DNA of 64,000 bases from a halophilic archaeon (GCA_003298465.1 QNGA01000003.1:372001-436000), one strand, 5' to 3'; positions 8,515 through 17,995 are shown, numbered from the stretch's first letter. The notes: generated by a model not told the origin, from the sequence alone. Made by a program: numbers and translations.

Positions 8515-9324
8515 ATGACGCTGGCGGACAGGGAGTGGCGGCTGATTCGCGAGGAGTCGTGGGACGGGCCGCTGAACATGGCGCTCGACGAGATAGCGGC
8601 CGAGACGGCGGCCGACGGCGGCCCGCGCACGCTCCGCGTGTACCGCTGGGAACCGAGCACGCTCTCGCTGGGCTACCGGCAGGACCCCGAGACGGTGGAC
8701 TGGGAGTTCTGCGAGCGCGAGGGCGTCACCGTCACGCGCCGACCGACCGGCGGCGGCGGCATCTACCACGACCACTTCGGCGACATCTCCTACACCATCG
8801 TCGCGCCGGCGGAGGAGCTTCCGGGCGACCTGATGGACACCTACGAACTGCTCTGTGACCCCGTCTTCGACGCGTTCGAGCGGATGGGCGTCGACGCCCG
8901 GTTCACCGAGGAAGAACTGCCGGCCCTCCACCAGCCGGCGTGTTACCTTCGGAAACTCCATCCCGCTCACGACGTGGTCGCCGGCGGGAAGAAGATCAGC
9001 GGTAACGCCCAGTACCGCCGGAAGGACGCCGTCATCCAGCACGGGTCGCTGAAGTTCGCGCTCGACGCCGACCGCCACCTCGGCGTCTTCGCCGACCCCC
9101 CGACCGCGCCCGAGGAGTTCCGCGAGCGCGTCACCACGATTCGAGAGGAGTCCGGCGTCGACCGCGAGGAGGCCGTCGATGCCGTCGAGAGCGCCCTGCT
9201 CGACTGGGCCGACGCCGACGAGGGGGCGTGGACCGACGAGGAACTGGAGCGGGCCCGCGAACACGCCGACGCGAAGTTCGGAAGCGAGACCTGGAACCGA
9301 CGCCGCGAGGACCCCACCGCCTGA
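8515..9324 (+). CDS. lplA: lipoate-protein ligase A family protein
   Basis: A 269-residue BPL_LplA_LipB-fold enzyme that would attach lipoate or transfer an octanoyl group to the lipoyl domain of 2-oxoacid dehydrogenase E2 or GcvH. Key features are the N-terminal WDGPLNMALDE, the RRPTGGGGIYHD substrate loop and VAGGKKISGNAQ with the catalytic lysine. The C-terminal extension VDREEAVDAVESALLDW resembles an accessory domain. It is followed 4 bp later by a small gene on the same strand. It could be the LipM-type octanoyltransferase rather than a ligase; sequence alone does not settle this. Confidence 0.88.
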   Translation: MTLADREWRLIREESWDGPLNMALDEIAAETAADGGPRTLRVYRWEPSTLSLGYRQDPETVDWEFCEREGVTVTRRPTGGGGIYHDHFGDISYTIVAPAEELPGDLMDTYELLCDPVFDAFERMGVDARFTEEELPALHQPACYLRKLHPAHDVVAGGKKISGNAQYRRKDAVIQHGSLKFALDADRHLGVFADPPTAPEEFRERVTTIREESGVDREEAVDAVESALLDWADADEGAWTDEELERAREHADAKFGSETWNRRREDPTA

Positions 9325-9328
9325 AGCC

Positions 9329-9934
9329 ATGCACGGCGACTCGGTCGACCTCGTCAGGATTCGCGCCGCCGTGTTCATCCCGGACGCGTGGATATCGCGG
9401 TCGCAGTCGGACGACGGCGGACCGACGGTCGAGTACCGGGGCGACGACCGAGAGTTCACCCCGCACGCGGTCGACGCCGGCCGCTCGCGTGTCGAACAGT
9501 CGGCGGTCGTCGACTTCGAACGCGAGGACCTGCTCGCGACCGCCGACACCGGTCGGTCGGTGGAGCGCGTCACGCGACCCGACGGGAGCGAGGAGACGCG
9601 GACGGGGAGGGCCGACGCCGACGGCGTCTTCTGCACGGACCCCGCGTGGCGCGAGGACGGCGTCGCCTTCGAGATGCACGCCAGCGCGAGCAACCCGCTG
9701 GTCGCCCACCCCGACCCCGTCGACTACGCGGTCGCGGTGACGGTCGGTCGCGACGGGACGGTCGAGGTGACGGGCCGCCACGACGGCTTTCCCTGCTTCG
9801 AGTGGTACGCGCAGGTCGGCTTCGGCGAGTTCCGGACGGTGTACCGCCACGACCACCGCGAGGCCAGCGAGACGAACGCGGCCCTCGCGGGGCCGATGGA
9901 CTACGAGTTCGAGCGCACGCTCCGCCCGGAGTGA
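9329..9934 (+). CDS. conserved hypothetical protein, DUF3238-like
   Basis: A 201-residue soluble, acidic protein starting 4 bp after lplA and probably translated from the same message. Visible features are a beta-rich N-terminus LVRIRAAVFIPDAWIS, a central HASASNPLV segment and TVEVTGRHDGFPCFEWY. The combination reminds me of the DUF3238 family, recalled from memory and not verified. There is no signal peptide and no known catalytic signature. Coupling to lplA might only reflect compact packing. Confidence 0.55.
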   Translation: MHGDSVDLVRIRAAVFIPDAWISRSQSDDGGPTVEYRGDDREFTPHAVDAGRSRVEQSAVVDFEREDLLATADTGRSVERVTRPDGSEETRTGRADADGVFCTDPAWREDGVAFEMHASASNPLVAHPDPVDYAVAVTVGRDGTVEVTGRHDGFPCFEWYAQVGFGEFRTVYRHDHREASETNAALAGPMDYEFERTLRPE

Positions 9935-10134
9935 GCGCCGACGGCGTCGAACGCGCCGGCGCTGGCGTCGCGTCTCGTCCTCGGCTTCGAGCGTCGGGTC
10001 GAGCGAGCGGTCGCCGACCGCCGACCCGGCCGAACCGACCGCGGCTCTCGTGTAATCCCGATCATCCGATAGCTCGACCGCCGACCGCGTGCGGTTCGAA
10101 GTACCTTTGAATGCCGAATTAGTAGACAGCGCAC

Positions 10135-10965
10135 ATGAGAGTTGGAGCACACGTTTCCATCGCGGGCGGCGTCGACAACGCCGTCGAACGGCAGCGCGAG
10201 GTCGGCGGCAACTGCGGCCAGATATTCACGCACTCCCCGCAGGTGTGGCAGGACCCCGGTATCGGCGACGAGGAGGCGGCGGCGTTCCGCGACGGCACCG
10301 CCGCGACGCTCGACGGTCCGTGGGTCATCCACTCGTCGTACCTCGTCAACCTCTGTACGCCCAAAGACGACCTCCGCGAGAAGTCCATCGACAGCATGCG
10401 GAAGGAGGTCGACGCCGCGGACCAGCTCGGCATCGAGTACGTCAACGTCCACCTCGGCGCGCACACCGGTGCGGGCGTCGACGGCGGCCTGGACAACGCC
10501 GCGAGCGCGCTCGACGAACTCGACGTCCCCGAGGGCGTGACCGTCCTCGTCGAGAGCGACGCCGGCAGCGGGACGAAACTCGGCGGCGACTTCGAACACC
10601 TCGCGGAAGTGCTCGACCGCTCGGACCAGGACCTCGACGTCTGTCTCGACACCGCCCACGCGTTCGCCGCCGGCTACGACCTCTCCAGCGAGGAGGCGGT
10701 GGCGGAGACCGTCGCCGAGTTCGACGACGTCGTCGGGCTGGAACGTCTGAAGTGCGTCCACCTCAACGACTCCAAACACGCGTGCGGCACGAACAAGGAC
10801 GAACACGCTCACGTCGGCGAGGGCCTCATCGGCGAGGAGGGGATGCGGGCGTTCCTCAACCATCCCGACCTCGAAGACGTTCCGCTCGTGCTCGAGACGC
10901 CCAACGAGGACGGCAAGGGCTTCGCGTGGAACATCGAGCGCGTGAAGGAACTGCGCGGCGCCTAG
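10135..10965 (+). CDS. nfo: endonuclease IV (AP endonuclease)
   Basis: A 276-residue TIM-barrel zinc enzyme of base-excision repair that cuts 5' of abasic sites and removes 3' blocking groups. Typical segments include [38 protein letters not shown] (His ligand), [21 protein letters not shown] (Glu), [14 protein letters not shown] (Asp/His), [23 protein letters not shown] and VPLVLETPN (Glu). These supply the expected trinuclear zinc ligands. The length matches the family. It stands alone, convergent with azlD. Confidence 0.96.
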   Translation: MRVGAHVSIAGGVDNAVERQREVGGNCGQIFTHSPQVWQDPGIGDEEAAAFRDGTAATLDGPWVIHSSYLVNLCTPKDDLREKSIDSMRKEVDAADQLGIEYVNVHLGAHTGAGVDGGLDNAASALDELDVPEGVTVLVESDAGSGTKLGGDFEHLAEVLDRSDQDLDVCLDTAHAFAAGYDLSSEEAVAETVAEFDDVVGLERLKCVHLNDSKHACGTNKDEHAHVGEGLIGEEGMRAFLNHPDLEDVPLVLETPNEDGKGFAWNIERVKELRGA

Positions 10966-11005
10966 TCGTCGCCGAACGGTCGGCTCTTCTCCGGCGCGGA
11001 CTCGC

Positions 11006-11350
11006 TCACCCGAACGCGAAACTGAGCAGCCACATCGCGCCCATCCCGGCGACCAGCGTCGCCAGGATGTCCTCTGTTCGCCACGCGACCACCGCCGCCA
11101 GCGCACCGGCGAACAGTCGCGCGCCGTCCAGCGACAGCGACCCCGCGCCGTCGGCGGAGACGAACTGCGGAACGACGAGTGCCGAGAGCACGGCCGCGGG
11201 CACGAAGCGAAGCGCTCGCTCGACGTGCTCGGGGACGTCGTCGAACCGCCCGAACAGGGCGATAAAGGACAGTCGAATCGCGTACGTCCCGACGCCGGCG
11301 GCGAGGATGAGGAGCCACAGCGTCCCCGAACCGAACTCGGTTCCCGACAC
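11006..11350 (-). CDS. azlD: AzlD small subunit of branched-chain amino acid exporter (GTG start)
   Basis: A 114-residue membrane protein with about four helices (TLWLLILAAGVGTYAIRLSF at the N-terminus, AAVLSALVVPQF, ALAAVVAWRTEDILATLVAGMGAMWLL). The GTG start directly follows the TGA of azlC with no gap. The small AzlD subunit is thought to work with AzlC in exporting branched-chain amino acids or analogues. Size and order match the family. Confidence 0.9.
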   Translation of the reverse strand: MSGTEFGSGTLWLLILAAGVGTYAIRLSFIALFGRFDDVPEHVERALRFVPAAVLSALVVPQFVSADGAGSLSLDGARLFAGALAAVVAWRTEDILATLVAGMGAMWLLSFAFG

Positions 11351-12031
11351 TCACCCCACCTCCTCCGCCAGCAGACCGGCGACGATACCGGCGACGGCGG
11401 CGACCACGAGGCCGAGGTCGAACGGAAGCCCGCCGGCGGCGACGGCGACGCCGCCGCCGACGAGGGCCGCGACCACCGTCGGACGGTCGGTGACGGACGG
11501 CACCAGCACCGCGAGGAAGACGAGCGGGACGGCGAAGTCGAGATGCCACCCCGTCGGGACGTTCGCACCGAGCAGAATCCCCGCGACGGTGGCGATCTGC
11601 CACGACACCCACAGCGGCGACGCGACGCCGAGGTAGTACCACCGACGGCTCGTCGTCTCGTCGCGTTCGAACTTCATCACCGAGACGGCGTAGGCCTGGT
11701 CGGTCAGCAGGTAGGAGAGTACCGCCTTCCACCGGGCCGGCTGTCGCTCGAAGTACGGAGCGATGGACGCGCTGTACATCATCATCCGGAGGTTGACGAC
11801 GAGAACGGTCAGCACGACCACCCCGACCGGTGCGCTCTCGCCGATGAGTTCTGCGGCGGCGAGCTGTGACGCTCCGGCGAAGATGACGACCGACATGGCG
11901 AGCGCCTGTATCGCGGGGACGCCGGCGTTCACGGCGGCGACGCCCGCGACCATTCCGAACGGAACGACGCCCAGAACGATGGGAAGCGAGACGCGAGCCC
12001 CGGAGAGAAAGTCCGCTCGTGGAGACGACAC
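11351..12031 (-). CDS. azlC: AzlC branched-chain amino acid exporter large subunit (GTG start)
   Basis: A 226-residue polytopic membrane protein with the AzlC core: LPIVLGVVPFGMVAGVAAVNAGV, the VIFAGASQLAAAELIG signature, VVNLRMMMYSASIAPYF, and YLLTDQAYAV, followed by further hydrophobic helices. It would form the exporter with AzlD encoded immediately downstream. The GTG start at 12031 is preceded two bases upstream by an 8-bp inverted repeat, a possible operator or leader hairpin. I saw no linked Lrp-type regulator gene. Confidence 0.92.
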   Translation of the reverse strand: MSSPRADFLSGARVSLPIVLGVVPFGMVAGVAAVNAGVPAIQALAMSVVIFAGASQLAAAELIGESAPVGVVVLTVLVVNLRMMMYSASIAPYFERQPARWKAVLSYLLTDQAYAVSVMKFERDETTSRRWYYLGVASPLWVSWQIATVAGILLGANVPTGWHLDFAVPLVFLAVLVPSVTDRPTVVAALVGGGVAVAAGGLPFDLGLVVAAVAGIVAGLLAEEVG

Positions 12032-12032
12032 T

Positions 12033-12054
12033 GCCTGACGGTAGGTCGTCAGGC
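12033..12054. promoter_or_regulatory. inverted repeat at azlC start
   Basis: A perfect 8-bp inverted repeat GCCTGACG-N6-CGTCAGGC ends 2 bp upstream of the azlC GTG codon. No clear TATA element is visible behind it. It may be an operator for an amino-acid-responsive repressor, or form a hairpin just before the start codon. Confidence 0.5.
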
Positions 12055-12143
12055 GAACATCAGCCTTGGCATCGCGGTCGCCGGCGGTGACGAATCGCCC
12101 CGCTTTTGCCGCGCCTCCCCGAAGGGCGACCGAGGCATCAATC

Positions 12144-12983
12144 GTGCGACGGTTCTCCGCCGACTACCTGCGCCGGACCCGCGAGGGGCTCTGGGAGTCC
12201 CGCGAGGCGCTCGCGGACCTGGACCTCCCCGACCGCGAGCGAGTGCTCGACGTGGGGTGCGGCACGGGCGAGTTGACGCGCGTCCTCGCGGAGGAGATCG
12301 CGGAAGACGGGGACGGTACGCGTGAAGTGGTCGGCGTCGACGCGGACCCCGACCTGCTCGCCGTGGCGCGCGAGCGCCGCGGTCCCCACCAGTCGTTCCT
12401 CGCGGGCGACGCCCACCGCCTGCCGTTCCCGGACGACAGCTTCGACCTCGTGGTCTGTCAGGCCCTGCTCGTCAACCTGCCCGACCCCGAGCGCGCCGTC
12501 CGGGAGTTCGCCCGCGTCGCGAGCGACGGCGTGGCCGCGGTCGAACCGGACAACGCCGCGGTGTCGGTCGATTCGACCGTCGAACGCGAGGGGGACCTCG
12601 CCCGGCGCGCCCGCGCCGCGTTCGTCGCGGGTGCCGACACGGACGTCGCGCTCGGCGGCGAGGGCACCCGCGAGGCGTTCCGCGACGCCGGCCTCCGCGA
12701 CGTGACGACGCGCGAGCACTACCACGAGAAGACCGTCGAACCGCCGTACGAGGAACGCGACCTGGCGGCCGCGAAGCGGAAAGCCAGCGGTGCGGCGCTC
12801 GCCGAGCGCCGCGAGACGCTCGTCGGCCCGCTCGACGCCGAGGAGTACGAGGACCTGCGAACGGCGTGGCGCGAGATGGGTCGCGACGTGGTCGAGCAGA
12901 TGGGCGACCGCACCTACCGGCGCGCCGAGGTGGTTCCCTTCTACGTGACCGTCGGGCGAGTCGACGGGGAACCGTCCGGCTGA
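12144..12983 (+). CDS. class I SAM-dependent methyltransferase (GTG start)
   Basis: A 279-residue methyltransferase with motif I RVLDVGCGTGELTRVL, VVGVDADPDLLAVA, DAHRLPFPDDSFDLVVCQALLVNLPD and a C-terminal helical cap of about 100 residues. I chose the GTG at 12144 (VRRFSADYLRRTREGLWE) because the conserved helix preceding the fold starts there. An in-frame TTG at 12066 would add a serine/arginine/alanine-rich tail that overlaps the azlC control region. The substrate is unknown; the ubiquinone/menaquinone-type fold is not specific. It is divergent from azlC. Confidence 0.82.
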   Translation: MRRFSADYLRRTREGLWESREALADLDLPDRERVLDVGCGTGELTRVLAEEIAEDGDGTREVVGVDADPDLLAVARERRGPHQSFLAGDAHRLPFPDDSFDLVVCQALLVNLPDPERAVREFARVASDGVAAVEPDNAAVSVDSTVEREGDLARRARAAFVAGADTDVALGGEGTREAFRDAGLRDVTTREHYHEKTVEPPYEERDLAAAKRKASGAALAERRETLVGPLDAEEYEDLRTAWREMGRDVVEQMGDRTYRRAEVVPFYVTVGRVDGEPSG

Positions 12984-13046
12984 CGGCGAGCGGGGGACGG
13001 TCCGAGGGGAAGACCCTTCCCGGAGAACGCCGTATTCGTTCCGGAG

Positions 13047-13625
13047 ATGGCGTCGAACGGGGGGACGGAACCTGTAGCGACGGTCGGACGGACCGGTGCG
13101 GACGAGTGGCGCAATCGCTTCGCGGCGGGAGTGGTCGTCGCGGGCGTCGGGTTGCTCGTCGTGGGACTGCCGGCCCTGCTCGGGGTGGTCACGCTCTGGC
13201 TCGCCGTCGCGCTCGTGGTGGTCGGGGTCGTGCTCGCCCAGCACGCCGTGGCCGAGACCGACCGCGACGCGACGCTCCGGGACCTGCTGCTCGCGACGGT
13301 CTACGCCGCCGCCGGACTCGGTCTGCTGGTCGTCCCCGTTGAGTCGACGGCCGTCCCGATGCTACTGTCGGTCGTACTCGTCGCGTTCGGCGTCCACCGC
13401 CTCGTCGCCGCCGCGCGGGCGTCCGACCGCGGCGACCGCCGGTACCTGGCGGCAACGGGCGCGATACAGCTGTTCGTCGCGGGGCTGCTGGCGGCGCAGT
13501 GGCCGGGCGGGACGCGGATTCTCTGGTCCTTCTTCGGTCTCGGTCTCGTCGTCGGCGGGTCGTCGCTGGCGCTCGCCGCTGTCCGGGACCGGGACGGTCA
13601 CTGGCGCTCGTTGCCGGGCGAGTAG
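13047..13625 (+). CDS. HdeD/DUF308-like membrane protein
   Basis: A 192-residue protein with a short soluble N-terminus and about six hydrophobic helices in pairs (FAAGVVVAGVGLLVVGLPALL, VTLWLAVALVVVGVVLAQ, DLLLATVYAAAGLGLLVV, VPMLLSVVLVAFGVHRL and two more). Paired helices separated by short loops are typical of DUF308/HdeD proteins, which have no settled function in archaea. There is no operon partner; it starts 63 bp after the methyltransferase. Confidence 0.65.
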   Translation: MASNGGTEPVATVGRTGADEWRNRFAAGVVVAGVGLLVVGLPALLGVVTLWLAVALVVVGVVLAQHAVAETDRDATLRDLLLATVYAAAGLGLLVVPVESTAVPMLLSVVLVAFGVHRLVAAARASDRGDRRYLAATGAIQLFVAGLLAAQWPGGTRILWSFFGLGLVVGGSSLALAAVRDRDGHWRSLPGE

Positions 13626-13858
13626 CCGAGCGCACGGCGAACGGACGACCCGAGAGCACGACGGCGACGGACGGGCCCAGCGCGGGGGAGCGTACGTTCT
13701 GACACTCCGACCGGTCGGGATGTTTCCATTCGCGGACGAACAGTGTCACGCTGGGGGGACGCTGGCAGCCGTCCGGCCGTAGATGGGTCGGACGACGTCG
13801 GTCGCTCCCGTCCGGGAAACTGCCAGCTCCGAGTCACGACGAGGGGTTTAACAGCCTC

Positions 13859-13868
13859 ATAATAAAAT
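13859..13868 (+). promoter_or_regulatory. TATA box before the exported propeller gene
   Basis: ATAATAAAAT lies 24-33 bp before the ATG at 13892, implying a leaderless transcript. It also supports that start codon. Confidence 0.6.
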
Positions 13869-13891
13869 CAATCCGTTGCTTCCGTGGTCGC

Positions 13892-16141
13892 ATGTCGAGT
13901 CCCCTCGACGGAACGAGACGCAAATTTCTGACACTGACCGCCGCCCTCAGTACCGGGAGCCTCCCCGGAAACGCCCTCGCCGCCCCCGGCGAATCCGGTC
14001 CGGCCGACCGCCGGACGGGTTCGGCCGACGCCGCCGACGCGTCCCTCACTCCGGCCGCCCCCGCAGACTGGACGAGCTACCAGCACGACGCCGGCAACAC
14101 CGGGGCAACTGCCGCCCCCGGCCCGGGCGACGACGCGTGGGTCGACTGGAGCGAGCAGGTGAGCGATCGTCGCCTGTTCGCACCCGCGGTCGCCGACGGC
14201 ACCGCCTACGTCGCCGACGTCGGCGAGACGTTGACGGCGTTCGACCTCGACGACCGCGAGACGCGCTGGACCGTCGACCTCGACGGCGTCGAGTACGCGC
14301 CCGCGGTCGCCGACGGCGTCGTCTACGCCTGCGGTTCGACCCTGCGAGCGCTCGACGCCGCCACCGGCGAGGAGCGCTGGCGGGCCGAACTGGACGCCGT
14401 CGATACGTCGTCGCCGACGGTCGCCGACGGCACGGTCTACGTTACGACGAGCGACGCGAACGGACAGGCCGTCTGCCGAGCGTTCGACGCCGCCGCGGGC
14501 GAGGAGTTCTGGCACCTCCGTCTCCCGAGCGGCAAGGACGCTCCCGCCCCGAACAGCGAGAACGTCCCGCCGGCCGTCGCCGACGGCGTCGCGTACTTCG
14601 TCGACCAGGAGACGGTGTACGCCGTCGACGCCGGGACCGGCGACCCCGCGTGGCAGGTCAGCCTCGACGGCATCGTCGACCACGCGCCGACCGTCGCCGA
14701 CGGGACGGTGTACGTCTGCGACGACCGGGTGTCCGCGCTCGACGCCGACGACGGCGCGGTCGAGTGGACGGCGGAACCCGCACCGCCCGAGGACGTCCGG
14801 CTCTCCCAATCGCCGGCCGTCGCCGGGGAGACGGTCGTCGTCGCCGACGGCCGCGAGAGCCGCGCCTGGGCGCTCGACGCCAAGGACGGAGCGGTCCGCT
14901 GGGAGTACGCGGCCGGCCAGTCGCTGAGTTCGCCCGCAATCGCCGACGACACCGTCTACTTCGCGGGTGACGAGCGCGCCGTCGCGGTCGACCTCACCGG
15001 CGAGGAACGCTGGTCGGTGCCGACCCGCGACCTCGGGAACGCCTGGCTCGCGCCCGCGGTCGCCGACGGCACCGTCTACCTCGGGGACAGCGAGGGGTTC
15101 CTCTATGCACTCGCCGAGTCCGACGACCTGCGGTGGCGCTCGGACTCCATCGGGGCGCTCGCTACTGGGAACGGTCGCGTCTACGTCGGTGGCGACGACC
15201 TCACCGCACTCGCGGGCGGCAGCGGCGGCGCTCACTGGACGGCCCGGACGGGCGACCTCGCGGCACCGCCGGTGGCCGCCGCCGGGAACGTCTACGTCGC
15301 CACCGGCGTCGAACTCATCGCGTTCGCCGCCGACGGTCGCACGCAGTGGCAGACCCAGCTCCAGTCGCAAGCGGTCGCCGGCCCCGTCGTCGCCGACGGC
15401 ACGCTCTACGTCGCGACGGGCGAGGAGCGCGTCGTCGTCCGGGCGTTCGACGCCGACGCCGGAACCCACCGGTGGACCTACGCCGGCGACTGCGAAACCA
15501 TCAGTTCGGTCGCAGACATCGCGGTCGGCAACGGCCAGATCTACGCGGTCTGTGACGGACAGGTCGTCGCACTCGACGCCGACGCCGGCGAAGAGCGCTG
15601 GACGGCGGGCGACGGCGTCCGGGCGATCGCCGTCGGTAGCTCCGTCTACGCTGGCACCGACGCGAACGAAGTCGTCGCGCACGCGCCCGACGGTTCCGAG
15701 CGCTGGCGGGCGTCACTCGACCGCGGTGAAGCCGTCGAACGCCTCGCGGCGAGCGCCGTCCCCGGCAGGCGCATAGCCGGAAACGGTACCCGCGGCGCTT
15801 CCAACGCCGCAAAGCGTCCGGACGACGTGTACGCGGTGACGACCGACGGTGTCGACGACGGGGGCAGTCGGGAGTGGCTGGTCGCGCTCGACCGCGACGG
15901 CGTCCGGTGGACGTTCCACCCCGCGTTCACGCCCTTCGGTGCGCTGACCGCCCCCGTCGTCGGGAACGGGACGGTCGTCGTCGGTGCGTCCGACCACAGG
16001 GTGTACGCCCTCGACACCCGCGACGGGAGCGAGCGCCGGCGGTTCGAGACCGGCGGACCGGTCGAGCACGTCACCGTCGGCAATCGAATCTACGCCGCGA
16101 GCGACGCGACGTACGCGTTCCGGTGGCTGACGGGCGAGTAG
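13892..16141 (+). CDS. Tat-exported PQQ-type beta-propeller protein
   Basis: A 749-residue protein starting with a twin-arginine signal (TRRKFLTLTAALSTGSLPGN) and a likely AXA cleavage site near residue 30. The rest is a long series of about 40-residue blades with repeated VADGTVYV and ALDAATGEERW motifs, as in PQQ-binding-like and BamB-like repeat domains (two propellers would fit the length). An N-terminal WTSYQHDAGNTGATAAP segment is common to such haloarchaeal proteins. There is no C-terminal membrane anchor. It probably acts outside the cell as a binding or scaffold module; I see no dehydrogenase catalytic residues that would prove enzyme activity. Confidence 0.85.
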   Translation: MSSPLDGTRRKFLTLTAALSTGSLPGNALAAPGESGPADRRTGSADAADASLTPAAPADWTSYQHDAGNTGATAAPGPGDDAWVDWSEQVSDRRLFAPAVADGTAYVADVGETLTAFDLDDRETRWTVDLDGVEYAPAVADGVVYACGSTLRALDAATGEERWRAELDAVDTSSPTVADGTVYVTTSDANGQAVCRAFDAAAGEEFWHLRLPSGKDAPAPNSENVPPAVADGVAYFVDQETVYAVDAGTGDPAWQVSLDGIVDHAPTVADGTVYVCDDRVSALDADDGAVEWTAEPAPPEDVRLSQSPAVAGETVVVADGRESRAWALDAKDGAVRWEYAAGQSLSSPAIADDTVYFAGDERAVAVDLTGEERWSVPTRDLGNAWLAPAVADGTVYLGDSEGFLYALAESDDLRWRSDSIGALATGNGRVYVGGDDLTALAGGSGGAHWTARTGDLAAPPVAAAGNVYVATGVELIAFAADGRTQWQTQLQSQAVAGPVVADGTLYVATGEERVVVRAFDADAGTHRWTYAGDCETISSVADIAVGNGQIYAVCDGQVVALDADAGEERWTAGDGVRAIAVGSSVYAGTDANEVVAHAPDGSERWRASLDRGEAVERLAASAVPGRRIAGNGTRGASNAAKRPDDVYAVTTDGVDDGGSREWLVALDRDGVRWTFHPAFTPFGALTAPVVGNGTVVVGASDHRVYALDTRDGSERRRFETGGPVEHVTVGNRIYAASDATYAFRWLTGE

Positions 16142-16344
16142 GAACGCGCGACAGGGCAGAACCGCGGTTCGGCCCGAGATCCGTCGCTTCCCGATCGCTG
16201 CCCCGTTCTGCTGCGCCCAGCCGACGGAGCTGGGTCGTCAACCCGACCGGGTACCGGCCGGCTTCGCCGGCGAAACGTGGTGAGGACGTCGACCCTGACG
16301 TGATGGCCACAACGTCCTTACGTAACTTCGACAAACCGTCCGCT

Positions 16345-17262
16345 ATGTCGGTCGTATCTCACGTTCCTCTCGTCCAGGCCGAGGGACAGATTCCCACTTC
16401 GGTGTCGGAACTACTGAACCAGTACGGCGGCATCGTCGGTCAGGTGATAGCTTTCGTCCTCGGGTTCGTCGTCGTCTACTTGCTCGGACGGGTGATTCTC
16501 GTCCCGTTCGTCCGCCGCGTACTCGACCGGCGCGGCTTCGACCCGACGGTCGCCAGCCTCGGCGAGAACGTCGCGGGAATCGCCGTCGTCCTGCTCGCCA
16601 TCGCCGTCGCGTTCACCGTCGCCGGATTCGGAAGCGTCATCGCCGCGTTCTCCGTGTTCGCCGGTGCCGTCGCGCTGGCGGTCGGATTCGCCATGCAGGA
16701 CCTGCTCGCCAACTTCGTCGCCGGCGTGTTCATCCTCAAGGACCGGCCGTTTGAGATCGGCGACTGGATCGAGTGGCCCGACGGGGAGGGTCGGGTCGAG
16801 GAGATCGATCTCCGGGTGACCCGCGTCAGGACCTTCGACAACGAACAGATCACCGTCCCGAACGGCGACCTCGCGAACAACGCCGTCACGAACCCGGTCG
16901 CGTACGACAAACTCCGGAACAAGTTCGTCTTCGGCATCGGTTACGAGGACGACATCGACCACGCCAAAGAGATAATCCTCGACGAGGCCTCGAAGGTGGA
17001 GGGAATTCTGAACGACCCCGGAACCAGCGTTCGAGTGACCGAACTCGCCGACTCCTACGTCGGCCTCCAGGCGCGGTTCTGGATCGAGAACCCGAATCGG
17101 GGTGACTTCGTCGGCGTCACGTCCGAACTCGTCCAGTCGGTCAAGGAGCGCTGCGACGCCGAAGGCATCGATATGCCGTACCCCTACCGCCAGCTCACGG
17201 GCGGCGTCGACATCGAAAGTGACTTCGAAACCCACCAACCGGAAGCGTCTACCGACGACTGA
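16345..17262 (+). CDS. MscS-family mechanosensitive channel
   Basis: A 305-residue small-conductance mechanosensitive channel homologue. It has a short N-terminus, three hydrophobic segments (VGQVIAFVLGFVVVYLLG, NVAGIAVVLLAIAVAFTVAG and the pore helix with AVALAVGFAMQDLLANFVAG), then the cytoplasmic beta domain with DRPFEIGDWIEWPDGEGRVEEI and NGDLANNAVTN. It would release solutes on hypo-osmotic shock. I chose the ATG at 16345; an in-frame ATG at 16303 is possible but adds residues not typical of the family. It is one of two MscS genes here (the other at 54526-55725). Confidence 0.92.
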   Translation: MSVVSHVPLVQAEGQIPTSVSELLNQYGGIVGQVIAFVLGFVVVYLLGRVILVPFVRRVLDRRGFDPTVASLGENVAGIAVVLLAIAVAFTVAGFGSVIAAFSVFAGAVALAVGFAMQDLLANFVAGVFILKDRPFEIGDWIEWPDGEGRVEEIDLRVTRVRTFDNEQITVPNGDLANNAVTNPVAYDKLRNKFVFGIGYEDDIDHAKEIILDEASKVEGILNDPGTSVRVTELADSYVGLQARFWIENPNRGDFVGVTSELVQSVKERCDAEGIDMPYPYRQLTGGVDIESDFETHQPEASTDD

Positions 17263-17350
17263 CGACCCGGCGACAGCGGTCGCTACTCGACCCCCTTTCG
17301 ACATCCAGCGCGTTTATCCGCCCCGAAGCCCAACTGGACGACCAGAGACC

Positions 17351-17995
17351 ATGGAGCGAAGCGCGGCCATCGAGCGCGTCGAGGACATCGTCGAGACCGT
17401 CGAGAACGACACGATGCCGGTTCCGGTCCGCGAGCTCTGGGTGTACGGCGACGTGGCGCTCGGTCTCGACCCCGTCGACCGCCTTGACGTGTACGTCACG
17501 AAGGACATCCTGCTCCGCGGTGACGCCGACCGCGAGGAGGAGTTCCGCAAGTCCCACGGCGTGAAAGGCGTCGGCAAGACGGTCCGCGCCGAGTGGGCCG
17601 ACGAACATCCCGACCTGCTCCGGGCGAACGACAGTGGACACGCCGCGCCGGAGAAATGTCTCGCCGCTCATCTCCTCTCGGAGGACGAACCGGTCCACCT
17701 CGAAGTTTGCAACTCCAGCTTCGAGGACAACGTCACCCAGCGATTGAAGGGAGCGATAGCGAGGGACGCCTACGAGCAGATTCTCGACCCGCGCGGCGTC
17801 TGCCTCTGGGTCGAAGGCCAGCGCAGCGAGGAGGCTATGCGGAAGCTCCGCGAGAGCGAACTCCCCTTCCCGACGCTGCCCGACGCGCTGGAGATGCTCG
17901 GAATGGACGAGGACCGGACCGACGAAGCGGCCGACGCAGTCGAATCCTACCGCAAGCGCCAGGAAGGGACGACGGTGCGGGGCGACGTCGTGTAG
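17351..17995 (+). CDS. conserved haloarchaeal protein of unknown function
   Basis: A 214-residue soluble acidic protein. Conspicuous segments are MPVPVRELWVYGDVALGLDPVDRLDVYVTKD, a nucleotidyltransferase-like G(D/S)-x-A-x-G arrangement, and HAAPEKCLAAHLL. The sequence resembles a haloarchaea-wide family (I recall DUF7095, unverified). No enzyme residues can be assigned safely, although the GDVALGLDPVDRLDV stretch could be a degenerate nucleotidyltransferase core. It is a single gene between mscS and ncsA, with no operon partner. Confidence 0.6.
   Translation: MERSAAIERVEDIVETVENDTMPVPVRELWVYGDVALGLDPVDRLDVYVTKDILLRGDADREEEFRKSHGVKGVGKTVRAEWADEHPDLLRANDSGHAAPEKCLAAHLLSEDEPVHLEVCNSSFEDNVTQRLKGAIARDAYEQILDPRGVCLWVEGQRSEEAMRKLRESELPFPTLPDALEMLGMDEDRTDEAADAVESYRKRQEGTTVRGDVV

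Noticed and set aside
9901..11568. 555-codon minus-strand frame overlapping nfo and azlCD
   Set aside because: It runs antisense to nfo and out of frame through azlD and azlC, which are clearly conserved.
12066..12143. N-terminal extension of the methyltransferase from a TTG start
   Set aside because: The added residues are Ser/Arg/Ala-rich, unlike the conserved N-terminal helix, and lie in the azlC upstream region; the GTG at 12144 fits better.
14180..15430. Recurring 'gtcgccgacgg' words that look like a DNA repeat array
   Set aside because: They encode the conserved VADGT turn of successive propeller blades at irregular spacing, so they reflect protein repeats, not CRISPR or another DNA array.
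15713..16069. Minus-strand frame within the Tat-exported propeller gene
   Set aside because: Shadow of the propeller repeats; the repeated VADGTVYV codons create open frames on the other strand.
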